Source: Magnolia sinica (lineage: Eukaryota > Streptophyta > Magnoliopsida > Magnoliales > Magnoliaceae). From it: a DNA stretch of 64,000 nt. The position numbers and the translations under genes are program-made. The DNA lies in the NCBI RefSeq assembly GCF_029962835.1, contig NC_080586.1, positions 66,100,001 to 66,164,000 on the forward strand, read 5' to 3'. The notes below the pieces were generated by a model. It did no database searches, was not told the DNA's origin, and saw only the letters and a list, made by a program, of their open reading frames with translations. Below are positions 35,386 through 46,971 of this stretch, piece after piece. How positions within the stretch are numbered: position 1 is the stretch's first letter; each line of letters begins with the position of its first letter.

Positions 35386-38300
35386 TGTAATGACCCGAAA
35401 AATTTCGTGCAAAGACCCGAGTACTACCTCAATTCTTTAGAAGTTAAATGTGGATTAACTAGCGCTAAACTCGATTGCTTGTGAAATTAGCACCAATCAC
35501 TTTAAATTTGATCTGCAAGACCCAAAACCTATAGAATCATTAGCGTTATGTTAACCTCAAATCTAGGATTCAACGCTAAATTCAGTTGCTCTCGGGAGTA
35601 CTTGGAAACTTTATATCAAACCTGGACCGCACGTCGAAAGTCCGATAGTAATGATCTTAGACAAATATGATCACCTTGTTGGGCTTGACAATCACCTCAA
35701 AAATCAAGTCCAGATGATGTCCCGAGACAATTTTCTTGAGTCCGGAGTAAAGAGTGTGAGAAAGGTGAGAAATTAAATATGAATTTATGAAATCTGAGTC
35801 GTGTCGCTTGCGTGTCGATTTTAAGCATTCTGACCGTTAGATTCTGACCCAAATTCACCCTCGGATCAGGAAAGATGGCCCACACATGTCAAAGTGCCGG
35901 TGGACCTGATCGAGTTTCGGTGACCGTTGAATTGAAACTGGTCTGCCACGGCTGATCTGTAAATTCAATCGGTACAAAAACTCAGCCTGACCTAGATCCA
36001 TGGTCAGTGAGCTTAAGTCCGATCACATGTGGAAAAAGGACCTCCAGAAGTGCTCCGTTGTACCAAAATAGACCCAAATTGGTTATAACCTAAGTATACC
36101 TTGGCCCTTGGGCTATTTCCATCAATATTAGGCCTATATAAAGACCTTAAAACCCTCACTCTCAACTCCATACGAATTTTCTAAACCCTAGCTAAGAGGG
36201 AGAGAGGAAAAGAGAGACAAAGTGAGAGAGAAGTTGGTGAATCATCCTAAGATTCTTCCCTGTTACTCTGCGTACTTAAACCATCGCATCTGAATCATTA
36301 TTTCGGTGATTCTAAGTTCATTCTTGGGTAAGTCAATCAAACCCTAGCCTGTTTTGGAGCTTAGAATAGTCTAAGTGTTGATGTAGCTCATTTTATTCAT
36401 GCCTTAGGTTATCTAGTCGTCGTTGATGAAGACTTATCGTCTGAATCAGATCTGTTGTGCACTTTCTGGTTTAAGGTGCGGACTATATTCATATAGGTTA
36501 TGGTTTTCAAGGCTTTCAATGTCGATTAATGGTTTATTATTGTTGTGGGTGCAATTTCACATGCCAAATGCGATGTTTATATTATGTTCCTGATATATAT
36601 GAGCTATATTGAGATTTGTGTATTCCTTGTATATGTAGAAAGTATCGTATATGTATGAAATATGAACATGTGTTTGCCATGATTAATTATCGTGTATTTG
36701 TGCTAGTTGTATGTGTATCAACTCCTTGGCGAAAGGAATTATCCAAATATGTGTTATCACCAACATACGTCATGCATATTAGAATATGTAGTCTAAGTGT
36801 TTGTAAAAATGTTTGAATGATCAAGTGTGTAATATATTATCCTGTTTACAGGCGTTGAGAAGAGATTCTCAACTATCTTATTGGTGTGTATGATTTCCTA
36901 CATGCAATTTACATTCTTTGTTGTTTAAATTCAGGCACTACTTATGTGTAAATCCATGTTAAGTTGATATTCATCAAATGCTCACATACTGTATGATTGG
37001 AATTGTTGATCCATTACTGTTCTGAATTGCTGGTATGAATATCTGTTATACTTGAATGTGTTTGGGACTATGAAATAGTCCAAGGAATCGGTAACAAACC
37101 TTGAGTTCGTGGCCGAGGTTGTTTTCGCCACATAGGACGTGTTTGACAAACCCGAGTCGTATTAGGGTTGTCGGCAGTGGTTTGGTAACACGGAGTGTTT
37201 GCGCACTCTATGTCGTTTAACTCAACGTGCGCTCGTGCTAGTCGAGCTCGTCAAGTAACCCGATTGTTCCGGTAGATGTACACCATGTATGGACACTATT
37301 GTTTGAATCTAGGATACCATACTTACCAGTGCAATCCCGTTAACTATGGTAATTCGATCCGCTAAGACTCATGAGCCGGGCATGGTGATATAGGACACCG
37401 TGATCGAGCTGTCGGCCTACACTGGGGCGACGAGCCTCCCCGTAGTAACCAGTGAGCACACCAAACTCGTGAGCCAATTATGGTGGTATGAGACACTATA
37501 TTCATGTTGTCGGCCTACATTGATTGGTGACGAGCCCTTTGTAGTGCCCTCGAGAATTCCTTGATACTGCATTGAGGTGACGAGCCTTAGTGTAACAGCT
37601 AAGGTATGACTAGGCATGCATTGATTAGTGACGAGCCCTTTGCAACGACCTAGAACCATATGATCGTATGATATTGTCTAGGACTGACGACCCTAGAATG
37701 GATCACCGTTTGGGAATTGATATAAGGAAGGTACCTTATCTTCTCAATCCTGCTGTATGAAAATGACTAATAACAACTTGGTAATCATGTTCATGCACCG
37801 CATTGCATGTGCTTTGGCGTTGTAGAGCACTGCGGGAGGTTGCCATGAGTACCGTAAGACGAAGACGCTGAAGGAGTGCAGGCGAGAACATGCATCATTT
37901 CTATATACATCCTTGCATTAACAAGAGTAATTAGGACGTGTTTGATTGTATTGCATTATCATTACTGCTTGATTGATTTGATAATATGTTAACTTTTACT
38001 GTATAGTTTCACTGAGTTGATCACTCACTCCCACATTCTGGGACGGTGTTTTAACACCAATCAGACTCTGTCTTAGATGCAGATGATGATGCGACCCCCG
38101 AGGCAGAGCAGGAGTATGAGGATGACGAGGACGTGTTTTCTTTTATGCAATTCTCAGGCGGGTTCATGTGAGCCGTGCCCTGAGCTACGGGGATTCTAGG
38201 TTTCTTTTGTAATGGATGATTTCATTTTGATACTTATATTTTGAAACAAACACTTGTAATTATGACCTGGTAGAGCATAGATATCATAGGAACTTGTATA

Positions 38301-38500
38301 GATATACATATATGTTTCTTCAGTCTTCTGCTTGTAGATTTCACCTATCCCTGGATTATGTTTGCAGTTTGGCTTAATCTACTCCATCTTTTATGTACTC
38401 ATACAGACAACATACATCCATCATTGCATATGTTGCATAAGTGATGTTTTGAAACTCGGGAGTTGAGTTATGCTCGACCCCCGAATTTCAGGGCGTTACA
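35386..38500 (+). mobile_element. Family-A solo LTR (copy A3)
   Basis: A 3,115-bp element starts TGTAATGACCCG and ends CAGGGCGTTACA, with flanks GGTCA at 35381-35385 and AGTCA at 38501-38505 (4/5 match). It is the reverse orientation of A1 and A2. It has a clear plant promoter-like block: CTATATAAAG at 36134-36143, then 'ctaaaccctagct', a GA-rich leader, and a donor-like GGGTAAGT at 36326-36333. Later come 'gggcgacgagcctccccgta' near 37424 and 'gatcactcactcccac' near 38019. No coding region longer than 80 residues is present. Confidence 0.93.
36134..36143 (+). promoter_or_regulatory. TATA box of family-A LTR
   Basis: CTATATAAAG lies about 750 bases into the LTR. It is followed by a leader-like region containing AACCCTAG and GA repeats, and by a possible 5' splice site GGGTAAGT about 190 bases downstream. 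The same arrangement on the minus strand in A1 (27212-27219) supports it as the family's core promoter. Confidence 0.6.
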
Positions 38501-38505
38501 AGTCA

Positions 38506-39418
38506 TCTATTCATTGAATACTTAAAATAATTCCATCGAAGGTGAATTGCCTGATGGATGGAGCAGATCCATCATTGGACCCATTTTTATATTATATTTG
38601 ATATAAACCATTAACTTTGAGGACCATTGATTGGATATATACTTTAGCTGGACTTGTTATTTTATCTCATAGAATATAGATTTGATTAGCCTAATCAAAT
38701 AGTAAGCTTAGAAAATCATGAATTTAATAAGCAATACCCCAAACGAAAAGATAACAATTTAAAGAATTTTAAATTCATGAATTGACTAATTCCATATATA
38801 CAAATAGGCCCGGGCAATCTCTGCAACTAGGATTGTGTGTAGCCTACATCACTGAGGTGGGTGCTGTGTGCCGCTGGAAAATCTGTGGGCCCTACCATGA
38901 TGTATGAATTTTATCCACGCCATCCATCTATTGTGCCACCTCATTTTAAGGCATGAGTCCAAAAATGAGGTAGATCCAAATCTCAGGTGGACCACACCGT
39001 AGGAAACAGTAGTGATAGAACGCCCATCACGCGCTGCATACAATCCGTGTTGTGAACGATTCTGGTCCCAAGATGAATTCAAGGTATAGCTGCGGCCCAG
39101 ATAATAAGTGGACAGACCTAATCTTTTGGCCAGGCCATTGGCACAGTCGTCCCTACCTGATATATGGCTTGAAATTCCTGCAATTGGGCTGGGTTAGATG
39201 CTAGCCTGTGAAGGTTAGTGCTGATTATATCCATCCAACAGACTTTTGAGGACTACAGAAGGGTGATGAAATGAAATTTTGATAGACAGTACTCAATGTT
39301 CGACAGGTGTAAGGGCCGTTGATGAATGAATGAATATCAAAGGTCCTTTATCCCATAAAATAAATGATCCACACCCACACTGTACATTTGATAGACAATG
39401 TGTTGGATTGATTAAAGG
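38506..39418. other. Intergenic DNA with a 'ccatgatgtatg' module
   Basis: Up to about 38800 this is AT-rich continuation of the pre-A3 repeat. At about 38850-39010 there is a block 'gtgggccctaccatgatgta', 'catccatctattgtgcc', 'ccaaaaatgaggtagatcc' and 'ggtggaccacaccgtagg', seen also at 40930-41150 and inside the hAT-like copies. It looks like half of a non-autonomous element. No gene is seen. Confidence 0.5.
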
Positions 39419-40765
39419 TAGAGGTGGGCATCAAGTTGAGTCGGACCGGATTGGGTTCAACTCAAATCGGTCAGAAATTTTCAATGCACTGGCTCGAACT
39501 CGATCCAATCCGGGACCGAGTCTGAGTCCTCTGACTCGATTCGATTCGTTGCACTGCTGGCCTGACCCAAACTAAGTTCGACTTCGTAAGGGAAACTGAG
39601 TTAGATCTCGTTGGGTACGGTTCATATCAAATCTTTTGTTAAATTTTTTTTTTTTTGAAAAAATTAAAAAAGTATGATTTTCACCGTTAAAAAATTCATA
39701 GGACCCACCATAACGTTTATTTTCCATCCAATCTATTAATAAGTTCACAACTACATGGATGAAAAGGAAAAACAAATTTCATATTGATCCAAAACTTCTA
39801 TGACCCCTAAAAGAGTTTCAATGGTAGACATTCAATCCCCCATTGCTTTTTACAGTGTGGTCCACTTAGATTTGTCTTATTTTTCTGCTCAAGCCTTAAG
39901 ACGATCCTGCCAAATGGATGAACGGTTTGGATATAACACATACCTCATGATGGGACCCACAGAACTTGCTAACGTGTCACCCGCTAACGTGGTAAACCTG
40001 TCAATCCTGCTTCACGTACAAAAGTTGAGAAGGGTTATTAAAACATTCATAATCATTTTTTGGGCTCACTGAGATGTGGTTCACAAATCCATACCATCCA
40101 TTATGTGTGTCCCACTTGGATGAGGGGTAAGACCAAGTTTCAGTTGCATCCAAGTTTTAGGTGGGCCCCACCAAGTGCTTTTATATATTTTAGGAATGTC
40201 TTCACATGATTTTAGATGGTATGGCCCACCTGAGTTATGAATACGGATGATTTTTGGGATATCCTATAATTTAAAGAGGACCCATCAAATTCACGGTGTT
40301 GATGTTCAACACGTATCAAGGTGGGGCCCACACAACTCGACCTCATGGGAAGTTCCCATGAACTCGACCGCATAGAACCATTTCCCGTCAGAGCTCGCTG
40401 CTCGATGCTCAAGGCTCAGTGCTCAATGCACCTTTAGCTGAGAGGATGGGTTGGCTACTCCCCCTGCCACAGCCAATGGCTGGGGGTCGATGCTCTGTGG
40501 ACCCCACCATGATATATTTATTTGATCCATGTCATCCATCTATTTTTCTAGATCATTTTATAGTATTAAATTAAAAACAAGGCATATCCCAATCTCAAGT
40601 GGACAACATTATAGGAAACAATGTTGAATGAACATTGTGTGGATCGGATTAGTCCGGATTGATCACTTATCCGAACTTGACTCGATGTACGGTCGGATCT
40701 GAATAGGCTTACTCGATCCGACCTAATCGTGGCCTTTGGATCGGGTCAGATTCTACCTAACTCTA
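39419..40765 (-). mobile_element. hAT-like non-autonomous element (family C, copy C2)
   Basis: A 1,347-bp element starts TAGAGGTGGGCATC and ends GATTCTACCTAACTCTA, flanked by a perfect 8-bp duplication ATTAAAGG at 39411-39418 and 40766-40773. It is the reverse of C1. Both share subterminal GACTCGA/GATCCGA DNA and an internal stretch with 'acggtttggatataacacat' and 'gtgggcccc'. It lacks the MITE of C1 and has its own short palindrome 'tcatgggaagttcccatga' at about 40343-40361. There is no transposase frame. Confidence 0.94.
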
Positions 40766-40929
40766 ATTAAAGGGTGAACTTATTACCATAGCTATAAAAG
40801 GAATAAATCCACCAAACATTTAACATATCTCCTCAAGGGGCGAAGGAGGTGATTGTAAGAAGTTGACCCATTTTAGTGGGCCATCCGGTCCAAGTGGATT
40901 GCCTAGTTTGCCACACACCACCAACCTCA

Positions 40930-41680
40930 CCAAGTTTTATGGGCCCCATGATGATGTATGTTTTATATCCACATCATACATATATTTTGCGGGATTATTT
41001 TACGGCATAGGCTAAAAAATGAGGCAGATCCAAAGTTCAAGTGGACCACACTACATAAAGCAATGGGATTGAATGCCTACCATTGAAAACTTCTTGGGAG
41101 CCAGTGAAGTCTTGGATCAAGCTGATATTGTGTTTTCTACACCGTCCATCCATTTTTTTCAGCTCATTTAAAGAGTTTAACCGTAAATTGAAGCATATCC
41201 AAAGCTCAAATGGATCATACCATGATTTCCATCGTTGAAACCTTACCGGCCCCCACGATGACATTTATATGTCATCCATGGATGAAGGGAAAATACAAAT
41301 ATCAGCATGATTCAAAACTTTTATTCCCCCGGTATGTTTTCAACAATAGACGTTTAATTCACATCGTTTCCTATGGTGTGGTCCATGGAGTGGATAAAAT
41401 ACATAAATCATGCCACATAGTTTACTTAGTACACTTAGTGTACGAGGTATCTCGGCTCAGTCTGCCAGTTGGGCTAGGGATTTGGGTGTTTATAAACAGG
41501 TTGGATGGTAAATAAACATGATGGTTAGCTCAAGAAAGGTTTTAACATGGGACATCATTTTTGGTGTGGTCTATTTGAACTTTTGACCGGTCCGATACTT
41601 GGACCCATTTTCTAAAATAATATACATAAGTGGACGGTGTGAATATAACACATACATCATGGTGGGATCCCAGAACTTGG
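40930..41680. mobile_element. Palindromic non-autonomous element, superfamily unclear
   Basis: The left end reads CCAAGTTTTATGGGCCCCAT then ATGATGTATG. The right end is the reverse complement of CCAAGTTCTGGGATCCCACC then ATGATGTATG. The inner parts keep inverted similarity ('aaaatgaggcagatccaaag' and 'tggaccacac' blocks on both arms). No matching TSD was found, so the borders are approximate. Related blocks occur at 38850-39010 and in the C elements, so this is a widespread module. Confidence 0.55.
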
Positions 41681-42162
41681 GTGTAATGTAAATCAATGTT
41701 TTCATTTGAACCATTAATTCAATGTCCACCAATCAGAGCTTTAAAAAAATCAAATCACTGTAATTTTTGTCTTCCACACCATCTAAAGTGGTAAGCACAA
41801 AATGAACGGTTGAATTTAAGTTATACATACCAAATGTACCATTTCACAAATCAGACGGCTTCGATCATCCAAGCCATGGTAATTGCGGATCGCTTAATAT
41901 TTTGAATAGAGGAAACTGAATGGACGGTCTAGATTTTCAAATAATCCTTCCACTTGTACTGTGGAGATATAGTTATACATCAAATGTCACCAACGAAGTT
42001 AGGTAATTACGTGGAAGGAATAACAGGTCCACACACATCTAATTAGAAAACATCCGTAAGGGTGGCCACACGTGGAGTCAAACCCACACGAACTAGTTGC
42101 TATGATTACTGCTACGTGGGTCCCACTTCCACGGCACCAGCTCATGCGAATCTATTTCCATT
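41681..42162. other. Intergenic DNA, no gene seen
   Basis: Ordinary AT-rich sequence with short '.acggt' and 'gtgggtcccac' motifs, ending at the TSD (42154-42162) of the Mutator-like element. Confidence 0.5.
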
Positions 42163-42790
42163 GAGAAATTTACAACTGTACGACCCATTTACATTTTTAG
42201 CCCACTTCTTTTTACCTCGCTGGAATAATCCCCTGCGTACGGACGACTTGCCAAGGGTCGGAAAGGACCCTGCTTTTTCAGAATTGTGGTTTCTGAAAAC
42301 TACGGTTTCCTAACCGTAGCCATAGCCGTAGCTCTTACTTTTTCAATATGTTGATATGTACTTCGATATATACCAAAGGTCTTTTAATATGTATCGAAGG
42401 TCTTTCGCCATGATCGAAAAAGGTCCAGAATTGTCTAGCGAGTTTGCCTCAAAAATCCTGCAATTTTTGATACATATCAAAGAGCATTCGATATGTATTA
42501 AAGGTATTTTTCCCTATGGCTACGGATTATAACTGTAGCCATAACTATAGTCCGTGCAATTTTTTATTCTTTTTCACATGGAGACCTTTATTCTACCTAC
42601 AATTTTGTCTATATATAAGCATATAAAATTTTTTCTCTTTTTTTCATTTCTTATTTTAATCATTTAACAAGAATATCGTCTAAACCAAAATTAATTACTT
42701 AACATACCCTATATGATTTTGGGGTAGGAGAAGCTACTTTAGCCAACCAACCTTGTTATTTTCCAAGATTCCATCAGCTCGAGGTTCAAA
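42163..42790. repeat. Left terminal inverted repeat of the Mutator-like element
   Basis: It matches the reverse complement of 46280-46962. Shared segments include 'cgtacggacgacttgccaa', 'aaccaaaattaattacttaa'-type sequence and 'ggggtaggagaagctacttt'. It contains short palindromes (CCGTAGCCATAGCCGTAG near 42317) and repeated 'cgatatgtat' boxes at 42350-42500. Differences are scattered base changes and small indels. Confidence 0.87.
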
Positions 42791-43176
42791 AATCCATTTC
42801 ATTCACTTCGCGGTCAATTTTAATCAGTTCACGGTCAATTTCATTCATTTCATTTACTTCACGATCAATTCCATGCATTTCACAGTCAATCCCGGCGATT
42901 CCCCTTCACTTCACGGTCAATTCCATTCATGTCATGGTCAATCCCCTTTACTTTACGGTCAATTCAATGCATTTTACGGTCATTTCCATGCATTTCACGG
43001 TCAATTCCAGCGATTCCCCTTCACTTCACAGTCAATTCCATGCATTTCACGGTCAATTCCCTTTACTTCACGGTTAATTCAATGCATTTCACGGTCAATT
43101 CCCTTTACTTCACGGTCATTTCAATGTATTTCATGGTCAATTCGCTTCACATCACAGTCAATTCCATGCATTTCAT
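42785..43176. repeat. Left ~21-bp tandem array (CACGGTCAATTCC)
   Basis: Units such as 'ttcacggtcaattccatgca' and 'cttcacggtcaattcccttta' alternate. The orientation is opposite to the array at 43790-46270. Its outer part aligns with the outer part of the right array, including the variant 'cacagtcaatcccggcgatt' (42880-42899), so the two arrays descend from one inverted repeat. Confidence 0.9.
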
Positions 43177-43479
43177 GGGGTCGACCAAGTCTAGATGGGG
43201 TCGACCCCGTTCGACTGAAAGCTGTTTGGGCTCCACTTCTTCTTTATACCGGGACCCATTGAAAGCAATTGGTGTAAAGGTCAATGCAGAGGATGTATGT
43301 AAGATAATTTCGAAGGGTCTAATGTTAAATTCTTGGAATTGCTGTATATTATGAATCTATAGTTTCCTCAACAAGTTTGGGTGGAAACCAAAATCACATG
43401 ATAAATCTATAACTCAGGTATGACCCAAAGAGCTTTGAGGGGGAACGGGGTCGACCCCATTTGGACCTGGTTGACCCGA
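43177..43479. mobile_element. Small element with TCGACC-rich inverted ends inside the left arm
   Basis: The left end carries GGGGTCGACC and then ATGGGGTCGACCCCGTTC (43195-43212). The right end carries the inverse, GAACGGGGTCGACCCCAT (43443-43460), followed by 'ggttgaccc'. The block has no counterpart in the right arm of the Mutator-like element, so it was inserted later or acquired. The inner 200 bases are unrelated to the array and could be a captured fragment; I recognise no domain. A TSD was not found. Confidence 0.6.
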
Positions 43480-43632
43480 TCAATTCCCTTTGCTTCACGG
43501 TCGAAGAAACACGTGTATTTATAGCACGATGCGTCCACTTCACTTCATTCACTCCATTTCCTTCTTTCTCTGCGACGCATCCACTCCTAGACAACTTTTC
43601 ACAGTTCAAAAATGCCGGTGTATTATCAAGTT

Positions 43633-43786
43633 CACTTCATTCACTCCCTTACACTCAAATACACGTCCGAACTTATCTCTGTCATCCTTATTCCTTCTTT
43701 TCACCCATTTTCTTCATTAAATCTCCATAAGGATGACAGAGACGTGTTCAGACATGTATTTGAATGTAAGGGAGTGAATGGAGTGA
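43633..43786. repeat. Central hairpin of the Mutator-like element
   Basis: Arms of about 59 bases face each other: the left holds 'cactcccttacactcaaata' and 'ctctgtcatccttat', and the right is their reverse complement with a few mismatches. The loop between them is about 36 bases. This is the axis of symmetry of the whole element. Confidence 0.88.
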
Positions 43787-43789
43787 AAT

Positions 43790-46270
43790 GCATGGAATCG
43801 ACCGTGAAGTGAAGGGAATTGATCGTGAAATGCACGGAATTGACCGTGAAGTGAAGGGGAATTGCGGAATTGACCATGAAATGCATGGAAATGACCGTCA
43901 AGTGAAGGGAATTGACCGTGAAATGCATTGAATTGACCGTGAAGTGAAGCGAATTGACCGTGAAATGACCGTGAAGTAAAGGGAATTGACCGTGAAATGC
44001 ATTGAATTGACCGTGAAGTAAAGGGAATTGACCGTGAAATGCATGGAATTGACCGTGAAGTGAAGGGGAATTGCCGGAATTGACCGTGAAATGCATGGAA
44101 TTGACCATGAAATGAAGGGAATTGACCATGAAATGCATTGAATTGACCGTGAAGTAAAGGGAATTCACCGTGAAGTAAAGGGAATTGACCGTGAAATGCA
44201 TGGAATTGACTGTGAAGTGAAGGGGAATTGCCGGAATTGACCGTGAAATGCATGGAATTGACCATGAAATGAAGGGAATTAACCGTGAAATGCATTAAAT
44301 TGACCGTGAAATGCATGGAATTGACCATGAAGTGAAGGGGAACTGCCGGAATTGATCGTGAAATGCATGGAATTGACCATGAAATGAAGGGAATTGACCG
44401 TGAAATGCATTAAATTGACCGTGAAGTAAAGGGAATTGACCGTGAAATGCATGGAATTGACCGTGAAGTGAAGGGAATTGACCGTGAAATGCATGGAATT
44501 GACCATGAAATGAAGGGAATTGACCATGAAATGCATTGAATTGACCGTGAAGTAAAGGGAATTGACCGTGAAATGCATGGAATTGACCGTGAAGTGAAGG
44601 GGAATCGCCGAAATTGACAGTGAAATGCATGGAATTGACCGTCAAATGAAGGGAATTGACCGTGAAATGCACGAAATTGACCGTGAAGTGAAGGGAATCG
44701 ACCATGAAATGCACGGAATGACCATGAAGTGAAGTGAATTTACCGTAAAATGCATAGAAATGACCGTGAAGTGAAGCGAATTGACCATGAAATGCATTGA
44801 AATGACCATGAAGTAAAGGGAATTGACCGTGAAGTAAAGGGAAAAAATGCATGGAATTGACCATGAAGTGAAGGGGAATCACCAGAATTGACCGTGAAAT
44901 GCATGGAATTGACCATGAAATGAAGGGAATTGATTGTAAAATGCATTGAATTGACCGTGAAATGCATGGAATTGATCGTGAAGTGAACGGGAATCACCAG
45001 AATTGACTGTGAAACACATGAAATTGACTGTGAAATGAAGGGAATTGACTGTGAAATGCACGGAATTGACCGTGAAGTGAAGGGAATTGATTGTGAAATG
45101 CATGGAATGATCGTGAAGTGAAGCGAATTGACCGTGAAATGCATGGAATGACCATGAAGTAGAGCGAATTGACAGTGAAATGCATGGAAATGACCGTGAA
45201 ATGCATTGAAATGACCGTGAAGTAAAGGGAATTGACCGTGAAATGCATTGAATTGGCCGTTAAGTAAAGGGAATTGACCATGAAATGCATGGAATTGACC
45301 GTGAAGTGAAGTGGAATTACTGGAATTGACCATGAAATGCATGGAATTGACCGTAAAATGAAGGGAATTGACCATGAAGTAAAGGGAATTGACCGTGAAA
45401 TGCATGGAATTGACCGTCAAGTGAAGGGGAATTGACCGTGAAATGCATGGAATTGACCGTGAAGTGAAGGGGAATCGCCAGGATTGAGTGTGAAATGCAT
45501 GGAATGACCGTGAAGTGAAGCGAATTGACCGTGAAATGAATGGAAATGACCGTGAAGTGAAGCAAATTGACCATGAAATGCACTGAAATGACCATGAAGT
45601 AAAGGAAATTGACCGTGAAATGCATTAAATTGACCATGAAATGCATGGAATTGATCGTGAAATGAAGGGAATTGATTGTGAAATGCACACAATTAACTGT
45701 GAAGTGAAGGGAATTGACCGTGAAATGCATGGAATGACCGTGAAGTGGAGCGAATTGACCGTGAAATGCATGGAAATGACCATGAAGTGAAGCTAATTGA
45801 CCATGAAATGCATTAAAATGACCATGAAGTAAAGGGAATTGACCGTGAAATGCATTGAATTGACTGTGAAGTAAAGGGAATTGACTATGAAATGCATGGA
45901 GTTGATCGTGAAGTGAAGGGGAATCGCTAGAATTGACCGTGAAATGCATGGAATTGACCGTGAAATGAAGGGAATTGACCGTGAAATGCATTGAATTGAC
46001 TGTGAAGTAAAGGGAATTGACCATGAAATGCATGGAATTGACCGTGAAGTGAAGGGGAATTGCCGGAATTGACCATGAAATGTGTGGAATTAACCGTGAA
46101 ATGAAGGGAATTGACTGTGAAATGCACGGAATTGACCGTAAAATGCATGGAATTGACCGTGAAGTGAAGGGGAATCGCCGGGATTGACGGTGAAATGCAT
46201 AGAATTAATCGCGAAGTAAATGAAATGAATGAAATTGACCACGAACTGATTGAAATTGACCGCGAAGTGA
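43790..46270. repeat. Right ~21-bp tandem array (GGAATTGACCGTGAA)
   Basis: More than 100 units of about 21 bp, mainly 'ggaattgaccgtgaaatgca' alternating with 'ggaattgaccgtgaagtgaa'. Longer groups are marked by variants such as 'ggggaattgccggaattgac' and 'ggggaatcgccg'. It is about 2.5 kb long, against 0.4 kb for the opposing array. The frames read through it in several registers without stops because the unit is close to a multiple of three and stop-poor. Confidence 0.95.
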
Positions 46271-46279
46271 TTGAAATGG

Positions 46280-46962
46280 ATTTTTGACCATTGACTTGAT
46301 AGAATCTTGGAAAATAACCAGGTTGTTTGGCTAAAGTAGCTTCTCCTACCCCAAAATCATATAGGGTACGTTAAGTAACTAATTTTGGTTTAGAAGATAT
46401 TCTTGTTAAATGAATAAAGAAAGAAATGAAAAAAAGAGAGAAATTTTTTTTATATGCTTATATATATATATTTATATAAATATTTATTAGAGAAAATTGT
46501 AGGTAGAATAAAGTTCTCCATGTAAAAATAAATTAATTAATTAATTAAATTTTGCAGGGACTGCCACAGACTACAGTTATGGCTATGGTTATAATCCGTA
46601 GCCATAGGAAAATACCTTCGATACATATCAAGTACTCTTAGATATGTATCGAAAATTGTAGGATTTTTGAGGCAAACTCGTTGTATAGTTCTGGACCCTT
46701 TTCAATAATATCGAAAGACCTTCGATACATATTGAAGTACATATCGAAAGACCTTCCATACATATTGAAGGACATATAGAAAAAGCAGGGCTATGGTTAT
46801 GGCTACGGTTATAATCCGTAGCCATAGGAAACCCAAGCAGGGCATTTTCTTTGACCATTGGCAAGTCGTCCGTACGCATGGGGATTATTCTTGCGAGGCA
46901 AAAATAAGTGAGCCTAAAAATGTAAATGAGCCATAAATGGGTCGTACCGTTGTAAATTTCTC
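46280..46962. repeat. Right terminal inverted repeat of the Mutator-like element
   Basis: Reverse complement of 42163-42790. It contains two near-palindromic boxes (46572-46607 and 46790-46830) built from GGCTAYGGTTATAATCCGTAGCC-like halves, repeated 'cgatacatat' boxes, and a short 'ttaattaattaattaa' run near 46530 that is absent from the left arm. Confidence 0.87.
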
Positions 46963-46971
46963 ATTTTCATT

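Larger units (their letters stand above)
42163..46962. mobile_element. Mutator-like non-autonomous element with huge inverted repeats
   Basis: A 4,800-bp element begins GAGAAATTTACAAC and ends GTTGTAAATTTCTC, flanked by ATTTCCATT (42154-42162) and ATTTTCATT (46963-46971), an 8/9 match as expected for a 9-bp Mutator TSD. The first ~630 bases are repeated in inverted form at the right end. Inside, both arms go on into tandem arrays of a ~21-bp unit, short on the left and long on the right. The centre is a hairpin near 43633-43786. The left arm also carries a 0.3-kb insertion (43177-43479). No transposase or zinc-finger motif is seen. The many long frames (up to 238 residues of HFTVNS/FHGQF repeats) are artefacts of the array. 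Confidence 0.88.

Noticed and set aside
43701..46148. Long minus-strand frames of HFTVNS/FHGQF repeats (up to 238 residues)
   Set aside because: They overlap in several registers across the 21-bp array and exist only because the unit lacks stops. There is no start context or domain.
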